Shown: positions 22,440 to 34,820, counted from the stretch's first letter. The stretch: 64,000 bases of DNA from Thereva unica (GCA_949987705.1 OX465283.1:91065813-91129812), one strand, 5' to 3'. The notes: generated from the letters alone by a model not told the origin. Translations and numbers: made by a program.

Positions 22440-23888
22440 TCAATTTTTCCTTATTAACAAAAGAAGCAAGGAATCTAATAATTTCAACTTATGTTCTCTA
22501 CAATCGCTTTCAGCAAACCATTGTGGATGGTGAGCATTCGTAACCTTAACACATGCTTTAAATAATGACTCTTTAAAATTATTCTTATGTAAATTTTGCA
22601 TGAAGAAATTTTCAAAAGTTTGGACATGGAGATAACACACTTTGTGAAATATATCCGTTGGCCATTTCAAACCTCCCTTACTTAAAACATTGTATGATTT
22701 GATTTTTAAAAAGCTATTTGAGGGTAAATTTAAAACTCTTTCGGAATGAACAATTTCTTGCAGACCGCACAAGTGATTTTATTTGTTATGAATCCGGCGA
22801 TATATTTCACTTTGGCATGTTCTGTAACAGTACCCTCTGAAATGATGTTCATGACATGCGCTTCATCTATCTATTCCTCCTGGACAATATTATTTTCAGA
22901 TTCATTTTCCCAATTATCGCACCAATTTTTTTTTCAAATAAATCATTATTAAATATTTTTCCCATGTCTCTCTGCGAGCCAACATTATTAATTTCAATAA
23001 CATTTTCAGAAAAATGATCATCGACTGGTTCGCAGTTTGAATTGATTGATACCATTTCTCGCTTAATACATATGGAAGAAAGTACATGCTTTAAATGTGT
23101 TTGAAATTCCGCTGTTGAAGGATATCTATTAAAGCCACCTTTAGAACGAATTAAAGAAAACATATTTTCTAAAATATCTTGTTGCAATTTCGCTGACAAT
23201 AAAAATTTGCACTCTGGGATTGATCTGATAAGTTCTAATAATTTCAAAACAGCATTAATGCTCTGAACTGTACCTTTCAATGCAAAGACTTTAACATTTT
23301 TCCCACTTGACCTTGAGATCGCTTTGATTTCTTTAAAATATAATACCATATCTCTAAGGAATTTCATTGTATCAGTATTTTCTAGCGACAGAGGTTTCTT
23401 AATGGTCTGACTTGACTATAATCAACAATTTTTACATTCATAACATCGAACAATTTGTTCGCTTTTTCAAAGAACTTGGCTATAGCGACCGCTGAAATAA
23501 TTTTGGATTCTTCAATTTCATTATTGTTAATTAAAGTTTTTATAGCTGCAGAAACAGACCAGCTCATAACTTGTGTGGCATATTTAACTTCCATCTTTTG
23601 AAAATTATTGGGACAAATGTGTTCAAATTTGAGCTTTGGGTACATTTTCGTAACTTTATTACACTCCATATTGTATAAAATGCGAACAATCTCCCAAGAA
23701 ACTAAACCGTCTGGAGTTTTCAAATTTAAAGAAAGAAGTATATTGCGCCAAGATTTAATTAAATGACAAAAATCAAAAAAACATACAATTGTGGTACCGT
23801 TATTTGTAAAAAAGGGTTCATCTTCTGTTACTCCAAGCATGTTATATAAATTCCTGTTGTTAGAGCCTTGATCACAGACTGTTGCTAC
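22440..23888 (-). pseudogene. P-element/THAP9-like transposase, 5' end lost
   Basis: Minus strand, three stretches. 23382-23888 opens with VATVCDQGSNN (RNase H-like core with catalytic Asp) and FFDFCHLIKSWRNILL. 22867-23367 has the signature LQQDILENMFSLIRSKGGFN, shared by P transposases and THAP9, after the GTP-binding-insertion part. 22440-22860 has a C-terminal Cys pair (ITCAVCGL) and a His-rich end (HHPQWF). Breaks near 23375 and 22860 are stops. The N-terminal THAP domain is absent: the frame is cut at 23888 by the MITE at 23889. No P-type terminal repeats found. Confidence 0.82.
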
Positions 23889-24106
23889 CCAGTAGGACCG
23901 GTAAGCTTACAGAAGTACTGAAATCAGCACGGTTGGCCTTACCACATCCTTTTACAGAAGTGCTTACTTTTACACACGATGTCATAGGAGGTAAGGCCTT
24001 ACTTAGGTACTTACCTTAGAGTACTTATAGAACTGCTCATCTGTAAGGGGTGTAGTAAGGCAGCAAATGGAACATTGCAAAAAGAGATATTCATGGGCGC
24101 CTATTA

Positions 24107-25617
24107 GTTCAGTCAATCTGTCAAAAGAATTGCACAAAAAAAACCAGTCGGATGAAATGTAGGTGAGTCGTTAGGAAATGATGTAAGAAAGCTTACTTGG
24201 GCGTGGCCACCTGCTACCTCTGTGGGTTTTTGAAAAAACTCAAAGAAAAACTCAAAAAAATTTTGAAATGCATTTTTATCGAAAACTAATGCATTCTACA
24301 GAAAAGTTTATTGGGAAAAAAATGTAGAGAAGTTGTTTGTATAATTGTAAGGAACAATTTTTCCATTCAGATTGTAGCTGAAAAATGAAAATTTAAGGGC
24401 GAAAAAGTTGAAAAACACTTTTTTGGCACTTTAGCGCCACCTACTGCGCACATTTTTTGTTTTACAATATTGCACCAAGGAAATTAATTGTAGATAACGA
24501 TGCCCTCTACATTTTTTCCCAATAAACTTTTCTGTAGAATGCATAGTTTTCGAGAAAAATGCATTTCAAAATTTTTTTGAGTTTTTTTTTGAGTTTTTTC
24601 AAAAACCCACAGAGGTAGCAGGTGGCCACGCCCAAGTAAGCTTTCTTAACATCGTTTCCTAACGACTCACCTACATTTCATCCGACTGGTTTTTTTGTGC
24701 AATTCTTATTTTTTTTCGACAGATTGACTGAACCATGGTACAAATACTACAAGGTATGCTCTTACGGAGAGCTTTTATGGTGTGACGTCACTCGTAGCCA
24801 ATTTATGAAATTTCATTAGGAAATAAATTGTTTTTAATTTTTAACGTAAAAACTACTGCACCGAGTTCATTGCAATTTTGCATGGTGTTCGATGGTAGAC
24901 CGGGTAAGAATATATGATACCGATAATTTTAACTATTCAAAGCATTCAATAGATATAATGATTTTTAATTAAATAAAAAATGAAAAGTCTTTGATATTAA
25001 GTAACAATCTTCTTTAATTTTCTTTTTTTGCTTATAGAATATTTTTCTTTATTTGCCAGAACATTTAAATTTTTAATTCTAAACTAAATACGGCATCGGA
25101 AAAATAGTTCCTTACATTTTAGAGGAAGTTCAATATTCTCTGCAGCTTTAATCATATATTTCAAAAACTTGTCTTTTATTAATATTTTCTCGCCATTAAT
25201 TTTTAGGAAAATATTCTCCAATTGTTATATTTTGGCTAAGAAAGTCCTGGATGGCTTGACCAAACCCCCTTCGGATAACTCGTTTACCGACGACCAAGAA
25301 TTCGAGCTATCCCTAACTGTTGCATCTAGTGTGTTTGACTTACTCAGCCGTTTAATGATGTATCGAGCTAAATTTTCCAGGGCATCTTCCTGTAATTCCT
25401 CGAATTGGACACTTTTGGTTTTTACAAAAAATAACTAATTGCACAGTTTTCACAATAAACACAAAAAACTATATTGTTTACAAACAACTCACTGTTTTGG
25501 TATGGAGAGAACTTTAACAGCAGAAACGCTGGCTACGAGTGACGTCACAACAACAAAACATGGCGAAAAAGCTTTCCGTAAGAGCATACCTTGTAGTATT
25601 TGTACCATGGACTGAAC
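24107..25617. mobile_element. Middle MITE B (TA target)
   Basis: Ends GTTCAGTCAATCTGTC and its mirror, with TA at 24105-24106 and 25618-25619. Arms of over 200 bp (24107-24340 and 24500-24733) are reverse complements. MITE C sits in its very right end and duplicates its last 8 bp. Confidence 0.8.
24734..25609. mobile_element. Inner MITE C (8-bp target, hAT/P type)
   Basis: 876 bp; ends CATGGTACAAATACTACAAGG-like with mirrored copy at 25560-25609. An exact 8-bp duplication GACTGAAC lies at 24726-24733 and 25610-25617. The arms continue to GTGACGTCAC-type sequence. No transposase seen. Confidence 0.88.
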
Positions 25618-26339
25618 TATATGGATATGTGATCCGGTGTCGAAACGCTTTTATTTTTTTCATCTTTTACAAATGCCTTTTTTCCAAGCCCGAGAGTGGC
25701 TTCACCTAAGCAGTCCCCCAACTAAATTCTCCACTTCTCCAAAGCTGCTTGTCCTCCGTATCGAATGAGAGCCGGGCTATTGAGTATGCTAATGTCGCAT
25801 TTTATGTCGACGAATATAATTGCCCGTTTTCTTTTTTTCTATAAAATTTATGAAAGCTCCAGGAAAGCTCCCTTGAGTCATCGGGCAGACTCTCACTTGT
25901 TTGGGTATAATTCTGGACTACACCTTACCATCTGCCTTCTCTTGTAATGGGGTTTGTAAGGGCTCATCTAGCTCCAAGAAAATAAAGGGTACCCCTTACC
26001 AGATGAGAACTTATTTCAGTGCTCCATCGGTAAGGCCTTCCTAGAATTCCTACTGGGACGCTGCTTTAGATTTTATTTTTTTAATTCTGCTTTTTCTCCC
26101 TTGTAACGTAATATAGAAAGTTCGCCGTCGCCTGGTCCCAAACCCAGGGTGTGAAAGGAGGCGGGTACTCGATCTGCTGAATTGACCAAAATCGGGAAAC
26201 CGAAGAAACAGGGCAAGAGACCGTATTTTTCGAAGCGACACCGACAGCAGCGTATCCATTGCTTGGACGTCCCGCTCGGACCGAAAATACTGTGGAAGAA
26301 GATGCTCGCCCTTTCACACCAACTAACTATTCCTATTGA

Positions 26340-26460
26340 AACCCACCTGTTTTACTATCTAAAGCGCCGACAACGATATAGTTTATTACTATAAGAAAGA
26401 TTAACGGCGAAAGTAAACATCCTTGTCGTACTCCTGAGTTCATCTCAAAGGTTTCGGTTA
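26340..26460 (-). pseudogene. Small RTE reverse-transcriptase fragment
   Basis: The minus-strand sequence matches the GVRQGCLLSPLLF region of the RTE copies at 52.0 kb and 62.0 kb (shared block around 26375-26445). It is about 100 bp long with no ends. 26057-26339 before it has no recognised content. Confidence 0.65.
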
Positions 26461-26559
26461 ATTTTAACTATATTAACACATTTTTGCTATTTTTGAAATT
26501 TTCGTTTTTGAATACCTCCGGTTACCCGATCACCTTTAAATTTTGCACACAGCTTCAGC

Positions 26560-26750
26560 TCCGATGACAATGCAATATGGTGTACTCATTACACCGTTAG
26601 ATCCATGGCGGAGGTCTCCAGAGGACGGCTTACTGTTTTCTTCACGGAACAAATTTTGCAATCGATTTTTCAAATACTTCCGGATATCCTATCATTCTGA
26701 AATTTTGCACACATCTTTAGCTCCGAAGACAATGCAATATGGTATATACC
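26560..26750 (+). repeat. 128-bp minisatellite, diverged left edge
   Basis: Carries AGATCCATGGCGGAGGTCTC and a TGCAATATGG block twice (26570 and 26732). The SINE at 26751 splits it from the main array. Confidence 0.6.
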
Positions 26751-27212
26751 TTTTTTTTTATGTGAAAGACTAGAGTCTCAGGGAAGACCCTTTATACTGT
26801 CGACAATCTATTTTCTTCATATAGAGTGCAATGTCGAACAGCAGCTCTAGTCGGGGAAGGAAGGAACTGCCACAACCTACCCGCGATATTTTTCAGTCCA
26901 CCTACTTCCAACCATTACTATTGCGACTTTGGCATCGGGGCATCGAGAAACAGATCGCTGGAGTGTTATGCCTCCTGAAACGAGTTGAATTTCATCAACC
27001 AACCGATGATATGCGCTTTGGCGGAGCGGGGAAGGGCTAAGGAAGGCTATGACAAGAGGAATCAGGAATGTAAAGAGGGAAGAAGAAAGAAGGAAAGTTA
27101 TGTAGGTGGGAAATTGGAAAAGGCGAAGGACCGTGGGGCTTGGCCGGGAATCGAACCCGAGACCTCTCGGATAGTAGCTAGACGCCTTACTCCCTAGGCT
27201 ACCGAGGCCCCC
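26751..27212 (-). mobile_element. tRNA-derived SINE, full-length copy A
   Basis: On the minus strand the head (27212-27135) is tRNA-like: an A-box-like GGTAGCCTAGGGAG, a B box GGTTCGATTCC, and GGGGCC/AGCCCC that can pair as an acceptor stem. A pyrimidine-rich linker, the ATCGGTTGGTTGATG / TTTCAGGAGGCATAACACTC block, and an A-rich tail follow. About 460 bp. It interrupts the minisatellite. Same family as 55324-55779. Confidence 0.85.
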
Positions 27213-28560
27213 AATTTAGATCCATGGAGGCCGTCTCAGGAGGGCGGGTTGAAATATTCTTCACAACCCCTTCGACATGGGTATCAAATAAAAGGATATG
27301 ACAAGTATAACACCATAACCAATATAGTATGCTCAATATATCGTTTGGTCCATGGCGGCCATCTCAAGAGGGCGGATTACCATTTTCTTCACTGCCCCCA
27401 AAACATGGGTATCAAATGAAATGGTATGATAAGTAGAACACCATAAGAAATATAGTATACTCAATTTATCGTTTGGTCCATCGCGGCCTTCTCAAGAGGG
27501 CGAATTACCATTTTCTTCACAACCCCTTCGACATGGGTATCAAATGAAAGAGTATCATAAGTAGAATATCATAAGCAATATAGTATACTTAATATTTCGT
27601 TTGGTCCATTGCGGCCATCTCAAGAGGGCGGATTAACATTTTCTTCACAACCCCCTCGACATGGGTATCAAATGAAAGGGCATCATAAGTCGAATGCAAT
27701 AAGCTATGTCTTTAGATCCATGGCGGTCTGCTCAGGAATGCCGGTTACCATTCTCTTCAGAACCCTTTCGAATGGATATCAAATGAAAGCGTATGATATA
27801 GTATGCTCAATATATTGTTTGGTCCATGGCGACCATCTCAACAGGGTGGGTTACCATTTTGTTCACAACACCCGAAACATGGCATTCACATAAAATGATG
27901 TAATAAGTAAAACACCATAAGCAATAAAGGGTACTCAATTTATCGTTTGGTCCATGGCGGCCATCTCAAGAGAGCGGATTACCATTTTCTTCACAACCCC
28001 TTCGACATGGGTATCAAATGAAAGAGTATGATAAATAGAACACCATAAGCAATATAGTATACTCAATATATCGTTTAGTCCATGGCGGCCATCTCAAGAG
28101 GGCGGATTAACATTTTCTTCACAACCCCCTCGACATGGGTATTACATGAAAGGGCATCATAAGTCGAATGCAATATGCTATGTCTTTAGATCCACGGCGG
28201 CCTCCTCAGGGGGGTGGGTTAACATTCTCTTCAGAATTCTTTCGACATGGGTACCAAATGAAAGCGTATGATAAGTAAAAGAGACTATTAGTAATATAGT
28301 ACACTCAATATATCGTTTGGTCCATGGCGGCCATCTCAAGAGGGCGGTTTAACATTTTCTTCACAACCCCCTCGACATGGGTATGACAAGTAGAATATCA
28401 TAAGCAATATAGAATACTCAATATTGCGTTTGGTCCATGGCGGCCATCTCAAGAGGGCGGATTAACATTATCTTCACAAAAACCGCGACGTGGATACTAC
28501 AGGAAAGGGTGTGATAAGTAGAATACAATAAGCTAATGGCGTCATTATAAATTTAACTTG
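27213..28560 (+). repeat. 128-bp minisatellite array, main copy
   Basis: CAT of the CATGGCGGCC block falls at 27351, 27479, 27607, 27719, 27825, 27953, 28081, 28193, 28323 and 28436: mostly 128-bp steps with 106-113-bp shortened units recurring. Some two- to four-unit blocks repeat, so the array grew in blocks. Confidence 0.9.
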
Positions 28561-28756
28561 GCGGCTAACATAAACTGGTGGATTGCCTAACTTTACAACA
28601 ACCTCGAAATGGGAATCAGAATAAGCTATGTGACATAATTCAAATTTTAATATGCACACCAGTTACATAATGGAAATTAATACGGTAAATTATTTAAAGT
28701 AAAATGAAAGATAAAAGTTTCAGATAATGAAATATAATTTATAGATGTTATTTTAT

Positions 28757-28874
28757 ACGAAAAAACGCGGGGGTCATGCTATAGAGTCTATAGTATAGAC
28801 AATAGTAGGAGTATAGAGTAGCTGGGTTGAGAAGTCATTCGCATCAATCATGTATGCGCCCCACGTTTTTTCGT
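28757..28874. repeat. Small 118-bp fold-back element
   Basis: ACGAAAAAACGCGGGG at 28757 mirrors CCCCACGTTTTTTCGT ending at 28874. The interior has a TATAGAGTCTATAGTATAGA palindromic stretch. No target duplication obvious. Confidence 0.6.
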
Positions 28875-29640
28875 TTAAAATCTTACAAATATTTTCAAAG
28901 CTATTACAAAATCACAATCACAAATTTTCAGGACTATCTGTATGGGGTTAGGAATATGTTTGAGGTTCTAATTCTGTATGGCGCTTGGAGACATTATTTT
29001 ATTCTTTTTAGCTCGTTATAAAAACGTGCTACATTAAAAAGTTTTTTTTTATCTAATAATTATTTTCCGTTCAGTCATGTCTTTATTGTGTAGTTAGATA
29101 TTGGCCTTTAATTATTAAATAAATTCAATTTTATTTAATATTTGGATTTCACAATTTCAGTTTCAAACTGAGTGCTCTTTTCATTTTAATATTATTAAGT
29201 TTCTTTTTTGACAATAATATCTCCAATTCTTCAGTTTTATGTTTGCAATTCTGAATTTTTGAACAAATTTAATTTTTTTTTACAAAATACAAAAATTACT
29301 AAGTAAAAAAAGTAAATTGAAAAAAATCATAAATTGCAAACATTATAAAAATTGAAGTTAGTAATAAAGATAAATGATAAACATGTGAAAAATTTACATA
29401 TGTCAGAAATGTAAAAATCCCCAAATATATAGTCAAAATGGGAAAATGGCAAAAACATAAAACTTATCATAAACAATTACAAAGACTTTACACATTCAAA
29501 GTCAAATCTTGCAAACGCGAAAATTCCAAAAATTCCAATATTATGAATAGAGTTGCATTGCATTTCTAGGAAAATGAAGAAAATGTGGTCTAAAAATAGA
29601 TTTCGAAGTAATAATGTAGCGACGGAGGTATAAATAAAAA
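28875..29640. other. AT-rich, no feature seen
   Basis: Long A/T-rich sequence with many short A and T runs. No coding region or repeat terminus recognised on either strand. Confidence 0.5.
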
Positions 29641-29644
29641 CTGA

Positions 29645-30140
29645 GGGCAAAAGCGGTTTAAGTTTTCGTAGAGGGCAAAAACGGTTTAGAGAGTTAATCC
29701 GCTTTTGCTCTAAGACTTTTGCCGTTCCGTTCTTGCTCTGAATAATAGTTGAACCATTTTTGCGCTGAAATATTTTTCTTCCTCTTTTGCTGCAACATCA
29801 AATATAACCCGCTTTTGCTCTGAGGGTGACAAATATGCTATGTCGGATTATCTTAGGCGCATTTGTCGTTCAAATCCGCAGAAAATTTGTTGCGGATCAC
29901 ACTTTTACAGCACGGAAAATGTCAAAGAGAGATTCGCGGTTGCGGATTTGAGAATCGCAAAGTGTCAAATCCGCACGAGTGAGTCATCACTCCGAATTTT
30001 TGATTTAATTGAATCCGCGACTGCGAATTTGAGAATCGCAAAGTCTCAAATCCGCACTCACTTCCGACCCGCCGGATCTGGGAATCGAGGCCAATAGCTA
30101 TTAGTGCAGGCGCTAGAGCTAGTTGAGTATGCAAAATCAA
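29645..30140. repeat. Local repeats: GCAAAAGCGG motif and a TTGAGAATCGCAAAGT duplication
   Basis: 29650-29825 has GGGCAAAAGCGGTTTA and its inverse several times. At 29925-30060 a block with TTGAGAATCGCAAAGT and CAAATCCGCAC occurs twice, about 92 bp apart (29947 and 30029), each with an internal inverted GCGGATTTGA / TCAAATCCGC pair. No genes. Confidence 0.65.
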
Positions 30141-30440
30141 ATTCCGTCAACAGATTTCAGTTGAGAACAGCTCAAAGAGAAATAATACGGATGTTGCCGG
30201 ACCATTTTTTGGGTCCAATTTTTTTACCCCCTCTTTTTTATTGGCACCTATACTGTTTCCGTGGCCCGCTTTTTGACGATGGATTTTGATGAACCACCTC
30301 AAAATAAGGCGATAGTGTGAAGTAAAATTTCTCACTAGATGTTGAGGTTTTGAGCTATTTCCCCAAAGTTGGTTTTTATTGTCCCGGTTAAAATGTCATC
30401 CCTAATAGTTTCACATTTTGTTATTTGGAATAAAAAATAC

Positions 30441-30547
30441 CACAAAATTGCCTTTTTCAAACTCTCCTACTCCATATTAAAATTCATATCACCTGATTAC
30501 TACTATTGGCTTATGGATGCAGCATAGGCGCACCGGGTCCCAGCTAG
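30441..30547 (+). mobile_element. Helitron 3' terminus
   Basis: Ends CACCGGGTCCCAGCTAG at 30547 before T, matching the last 17 bases of the Helitron at 13766. The preceding sequence (AAAATTCATATC, then the ACTATTGGCTT region) also aligns with it. The 5' end was not found. Confidence 0.75.
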
Positions 30548-30659
30548 TTATTTAATATTTTTTAGTTTATCTAATAAAAGCTTGCGTTTTACGGTTTTTT
30601 TTTATGTTTTGATTTTTAATTTTATGTTCTTTAATATTTTTTCACTCTTTTCCAACGAC

Positions 30660-31500
30660 ATACAGCTAATTGAATTGTGCTTATCATAACCCTTCATTTA
30701 ATATCGAAGGGTCGTACATCAAAAGGTAATGCGCCAATATGTGGTGACCACCATATTTGATTTAAAATGACGTCACCTAGCTTACTGTATTCTACTCGTC
30801 ATTCTCCTTCATTGGATTTCCATGTCGGGGTAATCTGCCATTTTCTGGTGGCTGCCATATTGTATTTAAAATGACATCATATAGGTTACTATATTGTACT
30901 CATCATTCTCTTTCATTTCATACCCATATCGGGGGGTTGTAAAGAAAAAAGGTAATACGCCATTTTATGGTTACTGTATTCTACTCGTCATACTCTCATT
31001 TGATACCAATGTCAATGGTCATTTGATAAAACATGTTCCGCCATTTTGTGGTCCCCGCCATACTGGTTATAAAATGGCACATATTTACCATTTTCTACTC
31101 ATCATACTCTTTCATTTGCTACCCTTCTCAGAGGATTGTAAAGAAAGAGGTAATCTGCCATTTTGGATGTACCGTAAAATTAAATATACTATATCGCATT
31201 GTCTTCAGAGCCAGTGTTTGTGCCAATTTGAAGCATCACTGGATATAAGGAAGTGATCGAAAAATCGACCGCAAGATTTCCCCACCACAGAGAAAAATCC
31301 GCCATTTTATGGTGGCCTCCATATTAGATTTATACCATAAAACTGAATTTACTATATTCCATTATCTTCGGAGCCAAAGCTTTGTGCCAAATTTGAGTAT
31401 CACCAGATATAGGGAAGTGACCGAAAAATCCACCACAAGATTCCTCTCCCACAGAGAAATATCCGCCATTTTATTGTGGACACCATATCGTCACCCTTAT
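30660..31500 (-). repeat. Highly diverged 128-bp minisatellite units
   Basis: Repeats of TTGTATTCTACTCGTCAT-like, CATTTGATACC and GCCATTTTNTGGT blocks at 100-130-bp steps, same orientation as the 19.3-kb array. Two units near 31200 and 31370 share a TCTTCAGAGCC / AGGAAGTGAYCGAAAAATC block. Confidence 0.65.
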
Positions 31501-31501
31501 G

Positions 31502-31732
31502 CCAGAGACGCGAAAGTGCAAATTTTTCACTCTCGCGCTAATAGGGTTTTGTAATGCAAAATGGTACAAAGATGCCATGCCAGAAGTACGAATGTGGGTT
31601 TATTATATAGCTATATTAAAAAAAGATTGGACGCGTAAAAAAAAAATCTGATAGAGACAGTCTTTTAGAGACAGTTTGAAAATTTATCTAGCAATTACTC
31701 AAAACTGCAGATTTACACTTTCGCGTCTCTGG
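31502..31732. mobile_element. 231-bp MITE at the LINE 3' end
   Basis: CCAGAGACGCGAAAGTG at 31502 mirrors CACTTTCGCGTCTCTGG ending at 31732. The target duplication is not clear. It lies directly downstream of the minus-strand LINE. Confidence 0.7.
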
Positions 31733-34700
31733 ACTCTGGGATAGGTTAAGGGTTAAAAGGAACGGGGGGGTATTGAAGAAGGTGGTGATGAACCCTGCGT
31801 TTGAACTCTTGGATGTTGTAGGAGTTCGGAAATACTGACTGCGAGAGGTTATTCCACAGTCGAGTTGTTCTATTAACAAACGAATTCATATCTTGTTGAG
31901 TGCGTGAAAGGGGTAGTTGCAGGTGAAGGGAATGAGACGAGTGGGCTAATCTGGTGTTGCGGGTATAAGATTGCCGTGGAGGCAGGACAGCGTTTAACTC
32001 GGAGGAACAGTCACTATGATAGTAGCGATAAAATTTTGTCAGTGCTGCTACATTCCTACGGTGGCTTAAGGGGTCGATGGTGGAGCAGGCGGTGTCGTCA
32101 TCAATTAATTTGAGCGCCCTTTTTTGCACTTTATCTAACCATGCCAAGGTGGTTATTGGGGCGCCGCCCCAAACGAGGGAGTTATATTCGAGAAGAGGCC
32201 GAATGTAGGATTTATAGATAACAGCACGGGCCGCTGGCTGGAGGAGAAACTTGCACCTCTTAAGAAATCCCAAGCACTGGGATGCTTGTTTGGCGATTTG
32301 GAATATGTGGTCATTCCATCGTAAGTCTTTCGCTAATGTCACGCCTAAGATGTGCAAGGATGGGTCGGCCATTAGTTGAACTCCATCCACTCTCAAGGGT
32401 GGAGAGGTGTTGAGCTTCTTTTTGGAGATAAGACAGTACTTGGTTTTGGAGGGGTTGAATTTGACACGATTCTTTTTTCCCCACTCTATAATAAGTTCAA
32501 TGTCGTTATTAATAGAGTTGAACATTAGTTCGCGATCATCAAGACAGGATCTGGCATGAGTCTGTCTTGTATCGAAGCTGTACGAGTAACGTAGAGTACC
32601 GTCGTCAGCGAAGCTGAGAAGTGGGTTGGAGGGGATTGAAAGAAGGTCATTTATAAATATGAGAAATAGGGCCGGTGATAAAATTGACCCCTAGGGTACC
32701 CCCGCAGAGATCGGGTGGGGTGCGGATTTGACGCCATCCAATACCACTTTGATTGAACGGCCAGAAAGGAAACTCTCAATCCACTTCTGTGGAAGTGAGT
32801 CAACTCCAATAGCTTTGAGTTTAGCTAACAGAACTGAGTGCCAAACTCTATCGAAAGCCTTAGAGATATCCAGAGCAACCAGACTAGACTCACCGGATCC
32901 ATGCAGGCTACGGCTGAGATGTTCTGTAAGACAGACTAAAAGATCGCCAGTGGATCTTTTTCGTCGGAAGCCATACTGTCTGTCGTTTATGAGTAGATTG
33001 GATTCTAGATATCCCATAAGCTTTTTGTTGATTATCGTCTCCATGGTTTTGGAGAGAATAGAAGTAATTGCTATTGGGCGGTAGTTGGAGGGATCGCTGG
33101 AATCACCCTTTTTCGGTATGGGCTGAACATGGGCAAGTTTCCAAGAGTCGGGATAAACTCCGGAGAAATATGACAGGGAAAATAATTTGCGCAGAGGTTT
33201 AGCCAAAGGTGAGGCGCATTGTTTTAAAACGATAGGGGGTATATTATCGGGTCCAGTGGATTTGTTAACATCGAGCTCTTTGAGGCACCTGTACACTTCG
33301 CGAGTCCTGAAAAAAACCCTGTCCATTGAATGGGCGTTACGCTCGGAAACAGGGGGTAGCACATCAGTTTCGGGTAAAGAAGAATTCGAAGCGAACATAG
33401 ATGCCAATAAATTGGCCTTGGATTTGCTGTCTGCTATTACCTTCTCATTGTGAATAAAGGAAGGGGTTGAAGTTGTAGTGAAATTCTTCTTGATGGAGCT
33501 TACCAAGGACCAGAAGTTTTTGCTACCGGAGGTGGCATTTAGGAGTTTACTTCTCAATTTGTTGTCAAATAAGGTTTTGACTTTCTTGACGGCGGTTTTA
33601 CAAGAATTTCTTTGTTGTATGTACTCTAAACGGAGCGATTCACTCGGGAAGCTCTTGTACGCTCGGAAGGCGGCTTCTTTAGTTTTGATTGCATTCATAC
33701 ACTCCCGATTAAACCACCTGTCGGCCTAGGCTTCACAGATTTGGTAGAATGGGGAATGAACAAATGCATTCCTGCATGTATGATCCTGGTGATACGGATA
33801 GCGGCAGAGTTGGTGTTTCTATTCCGGAAACACAGATTCCAGTCTGTAGACTGGAAAAAATTAGTAAGCCCCAGCCAATTGGCCTTCCCATAATGCCATA
33901 CCGTTCTTCGAACTGGTTTGGGAGGGGTGGGAAATTCGAATGGGAAGTTAGCACTGATTAGGCAGTGGTCTGAATTGCCAAGAGGTGAATCAACTTCGAC
34001 GGAGTAACGCGCTGGATGAGAAGTTAGAAAAAGATCAAGGAGATATCTTCCTTGATCAGCAACATCAGGGACTCTTGTGGGATGATCCACTTGATGCAAG
34101 TTATTGATGTCTGCAAAGAGCTCGACGTCCTTGCCAGAAATACTGGTGCCATTTGAGTAAGTCAGCCATTTAACGTTGTGAACATTGAAATCACCCGCAA
34201 CGATGATTTCACACTCAGGATTGGACGACAAAAATCCCGAGATTTGTTCGGAAATAGTATCAAAAGATAAGGTGGAGGCTTCGTTACTTATGTTAGGGCT
34301 TCTGTATAGGAAGCAGAAGAATATGACGTGGCTTTGGAAAATGATTTTAATCCAAAGATAATTAAAATCTGAAGTTGTGCTTGAATGTATTTTATAATAA
34401 GCCACGTCGTCCCTAACATAAATGGCAATACCCCTATGGGGGGAGTGATTGTGCACTAAAGTGTACCCCGACACCTGGTAATAACCTAAGTCATTATCGG
34501 GTGATATTTGGGTTTCACTAAGTGCGAAGATTGGAGGTTTGTAATTAGATAAGTGGCACTCAACAAACGAGAAATTCGCTTGAAGTCCACGAATGTTACA
34601 AAAGTCAATACCAAAACTTGACTTGTAACGGGACTTCGGTTGCGCGGGTTCAATCGCCACGTTCTCGGGAATATTTCCCGGCAATACATTTGCCGCAACC

Positions 34701-34820
34701 ATCAGAGTCAATAAAATTTGTCCTCGTCAAAGTGTTATGCCTTTTGAGACGGGGCAAATTTCATCGACCGACAGATTTTAGCCGCGGCACCTGCAGGACC
34801 GAGATGCGAGAGAGGGTAGG
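31733..34820 (-). mobile_element. Jockey/CR1-group LINE, nearly complete ORF2
   Basis: Holds one ORF2 (34711-31746) and about 100 bp of leader. No ORF1 was found, so it is 5'-truncated or of a single-ORF type. The leader (34730-34775) contains the SINE-shared GTGTTATGCC block. A second, truncated copy lies at 53690-55295 on the plus strand. Confidence 0.8.
31746..34711 (-). pseudogene. LINE ORF2: endonuclease and reverse transcriptase, two lesions
   Basis: Endonuclease: IDFCNIRGLQANFS, ALSETQIS, GDFNVHNVKWL (about 34170-34205) and GNSDHCLI near 33975 keep the catalytic residues. A 1-base frameshift near 33730 splits it from RT. RT (33698-31746) has TGPDNIPP, PIPKKGDSSDPSNYRPIA, YGFRRKRSTGDLL, LDISKAFDRVWH, then a stop at 32691 inside the normally PQG motif (GVP then stop then GSILSP), and FADDG near 32600-32612. 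The C-terminal part ends with TTRLWNNLSQSVFPN. With only a stop and a frameshift, it looks a recent loss. Confidence 0.85.

Larger units (their letters stand above)
23889..26056. mobile_element. Outer MITE A in the P-like transposase
   Basis: Short inverted ends CCAGTAGGA (23889) and its mirror (26056), with subterminal GGCCTTACC and GCACTGAAAT blocks inverted on both sides. The flanking 8-mers GTTGCTAC and GACGCTGC match at 5 of 8, a possible decayed duplication. It contains MITEs B and C. Confidence 0.6.

Noticed and set aside
27136..27212. Functional tRNA gene on the minus strand
   Set aside because: The tRNA-like fold is the head of a SINE; a second copy at 55324 has the same head and the same long tail, with missing bases in the T-arm side.
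13240..28560. CRISPR-like array
   Set aside because: Repeats are contiguous 128-bp minisatellite units without spacers, in eukaryotic TE context.
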